Positions 59,228 to 64,000 of a stretch of DNA of 64,000 nt are shown here, piece by piece. How positions within the stretch are numbered: position 1 is the first letter of the stretch; the number at the start of each line of letters is the position of its first letter. The notes under the pieces were generated by a model. That model saw only the letters and a list, made by a program, of their open reading frames with translations, did not search any database and was not told the DNA's origin. Source of the DNA: Auanema rhodensis (Eukaryota; Nematoda; Chromadorea; Rhabditida; Rhabditidae). Position numbers and translations under genes: made by a program. Where the stretch lies: NCBI GenBank assembly GCA_964057225.1, contig OZ059898.1:9858001-9922000 (forward strand), in the 5' to 3' direction.

Positions 59228-59456
59228 TGCCTTATATTGAAAAAGTAGCTGACCTCAGCTATAAGAAATTAGACCTTTTAAGGAAAAGAAACAAAAGAGA
59301 AAAATATATATATAAATGAATTAGAATTAGAATACTAGAATAGGAATAATAGTGTAATAGGAATAATATTAAAAAAAATGAAAACAATATAAAAAGAAAA
59401 AGAAAAGAAAAGAAAAGAAAAGAGAAGAAAAACTATGAATTCACCTCGTGCAGCTG
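59228..59456 (-). other. E3 3' untranslated stretch
   Basis: AT-rich sequence between the accessory frame and the LTR. Contains the simple repeat noted separately; nothing else recognised. Confidence 0.6.
59391..59432. repeat. AAAAG simple repeat
   Basis: About eight pentamers AAAAG (CTTTT on the element strand), with slight decay at the right end. Confidence 0.9.
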
Positions 59457-60182
59457 TTATCCTTCTTCCTCCTCGATTTGTCCCAGCTGGAAGTCGGTCG
59501 CGGGTTGCCGGTCGGCGACCGTCCATATGTGGAACAGGCTGACGTCTGTCAGCAGTTCCGTCGCCTGGCCTGCTATCATCATTTTTTTTCTTTTCTGGTC
59601 CGGAGTGGTGGCGCGCGTCGCCATTAGTATCCTTAAGGCCTGGCTGATCAGGTCTCCCGCCTTCCTAATCGACTGGTTAGTCGATTCCATCATACTTTCT
59701 TCTGTCCAGCTCTTGTGGATCTCTTCCGCGGCCCATCTTGGGATGAGATCCGCGCTAGCTACATTTTCGGAGGCTGGATAGCCTAGATCTTCGCGTAGTT
59801 TGTTGATGGTGGCCTTGGTGCGGGCAGTGGCCTCGGACCAGTTTTGCGCCATTTTGGCCATCTCTTCTTCATCATTGTTACATGAACATTGTAACCTTTC
59901 CAGAGTCTCTATTAATAGAGTAACTCTGGCTAAATTCTCCGAAAATGATTGGAGGATTCTTATCTTTTTAGTCCTGTTGTTTGTTGTCTCCAGTTGTTGT
60001 AGTTCTATCTGGAGCGAATGTATCTTGATCCACTTTTCCTTGATCATCGCGATAGGTGTCTCGCAGGCTGGTGGAGGGAAGACGAGTGCCATTCTTGTGG
60101 TGCTGGGAGTTTTTCTGCTTGAGGTGAATTTTGAGCTTATATAGGGTGAAAAAAATAGGTAAGTATATATTTTGTGATACAT
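59457..60182 (-). CDS. E3 accessory ORF at the usual env position, 241 codons, function unknown
   Basis: It begins with a true ATG at 60182, 130 bp after the pol stop, and ends with TAA at 59457. A second Met at residue 31 (60092) follows a Ser/Thr-rich leader and may be the real start. The product is mostly helical with a coiled-coil-like block (about residues 55-98), a CSC pair at 99-101, and an acidic C-terminus ending in a run of Glu. No signal peptide or convincing membrane anchor is visible, so it is not an envelope. E2 has no counterpart after pol. Expression could be from a spliced RNA. I recognise no family. Confidence 0.65.
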   Translation of the reverse strand: MYHKIYTYLFFSPYISSKFTSSRKTPSTTRMALVFPPPACETPIAMIKEKWIKIHSLQIELQQLETTNNRTKKIRILQSFSENLARVTLLIETLERLQCSCNNDEEEMAKMAQNWSEATARTKATINKLREDLGYPASENVASADLIPRWAAEEIHKSWTEESMMESTNQSIRKAGDLISQALRILMATRATTPDQKRKKMMIAGQATELLTDVSLFHIWTVADRQPATDFQLGQIEEEEG

Positions 60183-60312
60183 AGATATTAAGATTGATGA
60201 TTGGGGAAAACATTGTTTTTGTTGTTTGGGTAGCAGATAGAATGAATTATTGTAAATTAATAAAAAAAAATTAATGAATAAAGTTATTTTCCCAAAAAGT
60301 TTCTATTTTTGA

Positions 60313-63300
60313 TTAAATGGTTGTTGTTGCTCCAATCACTGTCGAAGGTCGTTTCTTTCGTACGACCGGTGTTTTTGGTGAGTTGAAATGAGCATCAGGT
60401 ATCTGAGAGCGTGTGAGCCTATTTTTAGACTCTAAGGTGGGTATCACGCTGTTGTACCTTATTGGTACGTGGAATGGTTTTGGAGCGGTTATAGGATTTT
60501 TGTCTTCTATTCCAAGTGCCAACTTGAGGGCTGAGCTCCATCTTTTGGTTGTGGGTATCTCTTTACGTCTTTCTTCATAGAGCTCTTGCCTTGTTTCTTC
60601 TCCAATTTTATCGACAAGTTGTTGAAATAAGTTGTTTTCGTCCTTGTCCGTAGCTAACTTGTCTGCCGTATTCGGTCCGGTTTCTGGTTGATAATTGTCC
60701 TGTTGTGTTTCCCGCGTAATTTCCTGTGGTGCTATTGTTTCTTGTGGTGTTATTGAAGGTCGGCTTTGTTCGTAGAATTCGTCCTCGTTGTCGCTTTCTG
60801 AATCAGAGATTGATGTTGCGGTGGGCGTGCTATTTTTAGCGCGCGTATTTTCCGTATCCTGCTGTGAGCCGTCGCTATAAATGGCAGGTGCGGAGTCGTT
60901 TCTGTTGTGCTCGCTTTCTTCGACGTTGTTATCGTCGGGTGGAAAGTATCTTATATTATTCTTGTGAGCTATAATCGTATTCCCTTCGCTATCTGCTAAT
61001 ATTACGTTATTTCCTTTTATTTCCTTGATTATATATGGTCCATCGCTTGTTGTTTGTAATTTATTTGCTGGCTTTGCTCGCTTGACGAGTGCTCTATTTT
61101 CCACGAAGATCTCTCTTTCCTGCGTCCTGTGATTTTCGTCGTATTTCTTCTTCATTCTTTCATTATTCAACTCTATCCTTTCATGAATCTTCTCGTGTAA
61201 GTCCGGGGCGTTCTTGATTGTGGCTCCTGGAGTTTCTAAGTCCTTATCTATTGGTAACCGAGCTGTTTGTCCAAACAGACAGTCGTAGGGTGGTGTGCGA
61301 GTAGTAGCGTTTGGTAGTCGATTCATCGTAAAAACAATTTTTGGTAGAATAATATCCCAATTGTCTTGGTCGTCATTAACGTAGGAAGTTAATGCTTCTT
61401 CCAGTGTTCTGTGTAGCCGTTCCACTTGACCATTTGCGTTTTTGTAGTATGGCATAGTTGTGTGATGTTCCGATCCAAGATTATCGCACATGCTTTTGAA
61501 TTCGTGTGAGACAAAGTTTGATCCATTGTCTGTGATGATTTTCTTTGGGGGTCCGAAGACATAGAATAAGTGTGTCATAATAGCTGATACTATTTCTTCT
61601 GATGTCTGACGAATTAATGGTATCGCTATAATCCATTTGGAAAATGCGTCCTGTATAGATAAAATGTATCTATTATCCTTTGCAGTTCTAGGTAATGGTC
61701 CTAGTATGTCCATGTGAACTCGTTCCCATGGATGTGTCACTGTTGGGAAGTTTCTCATTGGTTCAACTGTGGCTTCATGTGGGTTATTTTTCCTCTTTGC
61801 ACAGTCGAGACATCTGTTCACATATCTTGTGATATCATCCTGTATTCCTGTCCAAGTGTACCGTCGCAAAATGGAGTCTTGAGTCTTATTGATTCCAAGA
61901 TGTGCTCCGAGAATTGGGTCTTTATGAAATTTTTCTATAATTGGTATTGTGATTGCTGGATCGTTTGGTAGAATGGCTCGCGGAGTTTGTAAAGCTGTTT
62001 TGGGTTTTGCATACAGAGCGTCGTTCACAACGATATATCGATCCATTAGTTGCCTTCCTGCTGTTTTGTTCCGAATCTTTTCTTTTGTTTCCATGATCCA
62101 TTCTGTATTGCCTTGAATGGTCCGAAGGTCCGTAATAGTTGAAATAGTCGAGATTTTGTGTGTAGGAGTTTCTTTTGGTTTCTTCTTTCTTTCCTTGGCT
62201 TCGTTGACTTCGTCTTCAAAATATCGTGAAAGTGCATCACATACGCTGTTAAGACGTCCTGGGCGATACACTATCTCGATGTCGTATTCTTGTAATACGA
62301 TTTGAAATTTTGCTAGCCTGCCAATGAGATCTTTTCTTGTCATGAGGCTAGTAAGAGGCCTGTGATCGGTAATGATTCTTATTGGTGTGCCTAGTATGTA
62401 AGTCCGAAATTGATGTACTGCGAAAGTGAGTGCTAAGGCTTCGATTTCAATTGGCGGGTAATTTCGTTCGGCTTTGTTCAGTTTTCGGCTGGCAAATGCA
62501 ATTGGGTGAAGTGGTTCCTTGTCGTCTTTAGCCTGTAATAGTACTGCGCCAACTGCAATTATACTTCCATCGCTTTCAATGACGTAAGGTCGTTTTGCTA
62601 TAGGTGCTTGTAGTACAGGAGCTTGACAGAGTATCTGTTTAAGTTGTTGAAATGCTTGTTCTTCTGCATCTCCCCATTTGAAAGCTGTATCCTTTTTCGT
62701 GAGCTCATAAAGTGGTGACGCAATGCCTGCGGCATTTCTAATAAATCTGCGAAAGTAGTTCACAACTCCCATAAATGCTCGAACTCCTGTTATTGATTTC
62801 GGTCTTGGATAATCTCGGATTGCTTTTACTTTCTGAGGGTCTGGTTTTATTCCTTCGTGTCCAACAATGAATCCTAGGAATTTGACTTCTTGTTGTCCAA
62901 AGGTACATTTCTTAAGCTTGATTTTTAATCCTAGCTCTGCTGATGCGTTCAGTACTTCGTCGATATCTTGTAAATGTTTCGTCGTTGATTCCGATATGAG
63001 AAGTAGATCGTCGAGATAGACGAAGAGCTTGCATCGTACGTGTTGTTGTAAATATCGTACAGCATTTTGGAATGTGTGTGGAGCTCCGCAGAGTCCCATC
63101 GGCATTCTGCAGTATTGATAAGTTCCGCTCGTAGTAGTGAATGCGGTGAGGTGTCTATCTTCTGATCTAAGAGGGATTTGAAAGAATCCAGATACTAGAT
63201 CAAAGTTACTGAAGATACGCGCTCCGGCTGCTAGGTCCAAGATGTCTTGAATGTTAGATATAACGTAGATTTGTTTTTGCGTTATTGCGTTGAGTGCTCG

Positions 63301-64000
63301 AAAATCAGTCACAAATCTGTACGTTTTATCCTTTTTCTTGACCAATATTACGGGACTGGTAGTCATAGAAAAAGATGGCTCAATTATTCCTTGTTCTAAC
63401 ATTTCCTCCACTTGTTTTTCTACTTCTTCTTGTTGTGATAGAGGTATTCTGTACGTGATCTTGAAAGATGGAACTTTTCCTTCGATGATCGGGATGCTAT
63501 GTTCCACTGGTCCTTTGAAAAGTCCAATATTGCGATCCTCGTTTAAGAAAGCTTCCTTGTTTCTGAGCACTATTTTCTTTAACTGTTGTCTCTCTAGCTG
63601 AGTAAAGATGGTGTTTGTTACATCGAGGTCTTTTATAAAGTCCTCTGGGAAGTATGGTAGTTGATCTTCCCATCTTGCTTCTGGTGGCACATATTGTCCT
63701 TTTTGCTCCTCCGTGTTTTTCGGGATAGCGTAAGCTGTTCCAATGCCTTGATTTGTCTGTACTACAATTGTGTCTGGAGAGATATTTGTAGCAAATATCT
63801 GAACTCCATATCCCGTTGGGGTGAAAGTAGTAGGGGCGAAACTCATTTTTCCTGTCCGCTGTGAGCTTCTAATGAAAGCTTGTTCGTAAGAGGCGGGATC
63901 GTCTACTTCCAATGTAAGCGATCTGGTTTCTCCTGGGTAGAACTGTTTGGTTTCCAGGCTTACGACGTGTGCTATCGTGTGGTTCTCAGTCCATGGCGCG
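60313..64000 (-). CDS. E3 Pol region of polyprotein, partial (N-terminus beyond window)
   Basis: The frame is open from the right edge to TAA at 60313-60315, at least 1229 codons; no start is visible because it continues upstream. The visible part begins in the linker between protease and RT. RT has FVTDFRALN and YLDD at 63007-63018. RNase H has ESDGS. Integrase has an HHCC domain and catalytic Asp at 61708-61710, Asp at 61528-61530 and Glu at 61420-61422 (35 residues between the last two). A tail of about 200 residues after integrase is acidic then basic, longer than the E2 tail. All catalytic residues checked are intact. Confidence 0.94.
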   Translation of the reverse strand, partial: APWTENHTIAHVVSLETKQFYPGETRSLTLEVDDPASYEQAFIRSSQRTGKMSFAPTTFTPTGYGVQIFATNISPDTIVVQTNQGIGTAYAIPKNTEEQKGQYVPPEARWEDQLPYFPEDFIKDLDVTNTIFTQLERQQLKKIVLRNKEAFLNEDRNIGLFKGPVEHSIPIIEGKVPSFKITYRIPLSQQEEVEKQVEEMLEQGIIEPSFSMTTSPVILVKKKDKTYRFVTDFRALNAITQKQIYVISNIQDILDLAAGARIFSNFDLVSGFFQIPLRSEDRHLTAFTTTSGTYQYCRMPMGLCGAPHTFQNAVRYLQQHVRCKLFVYLDDLLLISESTTKHLQDIDEVLNASAELGLKIKLKKCTFGQQEVKFLGFIVGHEGIKPDPQKVKAIRDYPRPKSITGVRAFMGVVNYFRRFIRNAAGIASPLYELTKKDTAFKWGDAEEQAFQQLKQILCQAPVLQAPIAKRPYVIESDGSIIAVGAVLLQAKDDKEPLHPIAFASRKLNKAERNYPPIEIEALALTFAVHQFRTYILGTPIRIITDHRPLTSLMTRKDLIGRLAKFQIVLQEYDIEIVYRPGRLNSVCDALSRYFEDEVNEAKERKKKPKETPTHKISTISTITDLRTIQGNTEWIMETKEKIRNKTAGRQLMDRYIVVNDALYAKPKTALQTPRAILPNDPAITIPIIEKFHKDPILGAHLGINKTQDSILRRYTWTGIQDDITRYVNRCLDCAKRKNNPHEATVEPMRNFPTVTHPWERVHMDILGPLPRTAKDNRYILSIQDAFSKWIIAIPLIRQTSEEIVSAIMTHLFYVFGPPKKIITDNGSNFVSHEFKSMCDNLGSEHHTTMPYYKNANGQVERLHRTLEEALTSYVNDDQDNWDIILPKIVFTMNRLPNATTRTPPYDCLFGQTARLPIDKDLETPGATIKNAPDLHEKIHERIELNNERMKKKYDENHRTQEREIFVENRALVKRAKPANKLQTTSDGPYIIKEIKGNNVILADSEGNTIIAHKNNIRYFPPDDNNVEESEHNRNDSAPAIYSDGSQQDTENTRAKNSTPTATSISDSESDNEDEFYEQSRPSITPQETIAPQEITRETQQDNYQPETGPNTADKLATDKDENNLFQQLVDKIGEETRQELYEERRKEIPTTKRWSSALKLALGIEDKNPITAPKPFHVPIRYNSVIPTLESKNRLTRSQIPDAHFNSPKTPVVRKKRPSTVIGATTTI

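Larger units (their letters stand above)
58888..64000 (-). mobile_element. E3: third Gypsy element of the family, 5' part outside window
   Basis: On the minus strand: polyprotein end with RT, RNase H and integrase (60313 to the edge), an extra frame (59457-60182), an AT-rich stretch and the 3' LTR (58888-59227). The LTR ends keep the GTTCC/GGAAC inverted repeat of the family. It is inserted into the satellite monomer within CTCTCTAC. The 5' LTR and Gag lie outside, so an internal Env cannot be checked. Confidence 0.93.

Overview
This window is animal nuclear DNA, most likely from an insect. The evidence is an arthropod-type tRNA-Gly(GCC), AT-rich tandem satellite DNA, and three Ty3/Gypsy-class (Metaviridae) elements with retrovirus-like layout. 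No host protein-coding gene is visible. The species cannot be named from the sequence.

Backbone. Positions 10135-42566 and 54229-58887 are one satellite array, interrupted by a retroelement. The monomer is about 230 bp. At regular intervals a monomer carries a 172-bp cassette holding a complete tRNA-Gly gene with GCC anticodon, always on the minus strand. I count 39 copies: 21 identical to the consensus, 4 with mild changes, 11 with a stem or B-box lesion, and 3 with the same 12-nt internal deletion. tRNA-to-tRNA spacing is quantised (about 633, 863 and 1094 bp), which is 2, 3 or 4 monomers plus one cassette. Part of the array is a higher-order repeat: a block of about 6.38 kb with seven tRNA genes occurs twice in tandem (25246-31626 and 31627-38006) and starts a third time.

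Retroelements. Three members of one Gypsy family sit in the array. E1 (1-10134, minus, cut by the left edge) has its 5' LTR, a tRNA-Gln primer-binding site, a long leader and a frame open from 8064 to the edge. E2 (42567-54228, plus) is complete: 358-bp LTRs identical by eye, a 4-bp target duplication (AAAT), and a 2.9-thousand-residue uninterrupted frame. E3 (58888-64000, minus, cut by the right edge) has its 3' LTR, an accessory frame of 241 codons and the pol end of a polyprotein.

Main novelty. In E1 and E2 the polyprotein order is Gag - Env-like glycoprotein - protease - reverse transcriptase - RNase H - integrase in ONE frame. The glycoprotein lies between Gag and Pol, not after Pol. It has an internal signal peptide, a furin-type site, a Thr-rich mucin-like stretch (clear in E2), a transmembrane helix and a short tail. 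Gag and Pol would stay on the cytosolic side and the ectodomain would be lumenal, so the fusion is topologically coherent. The frame is also conserved for about 250 codons upstream of its first AUG. E1 lacks 34 protease codons, including the catalytic Asp, in an otherwise fully open frame.
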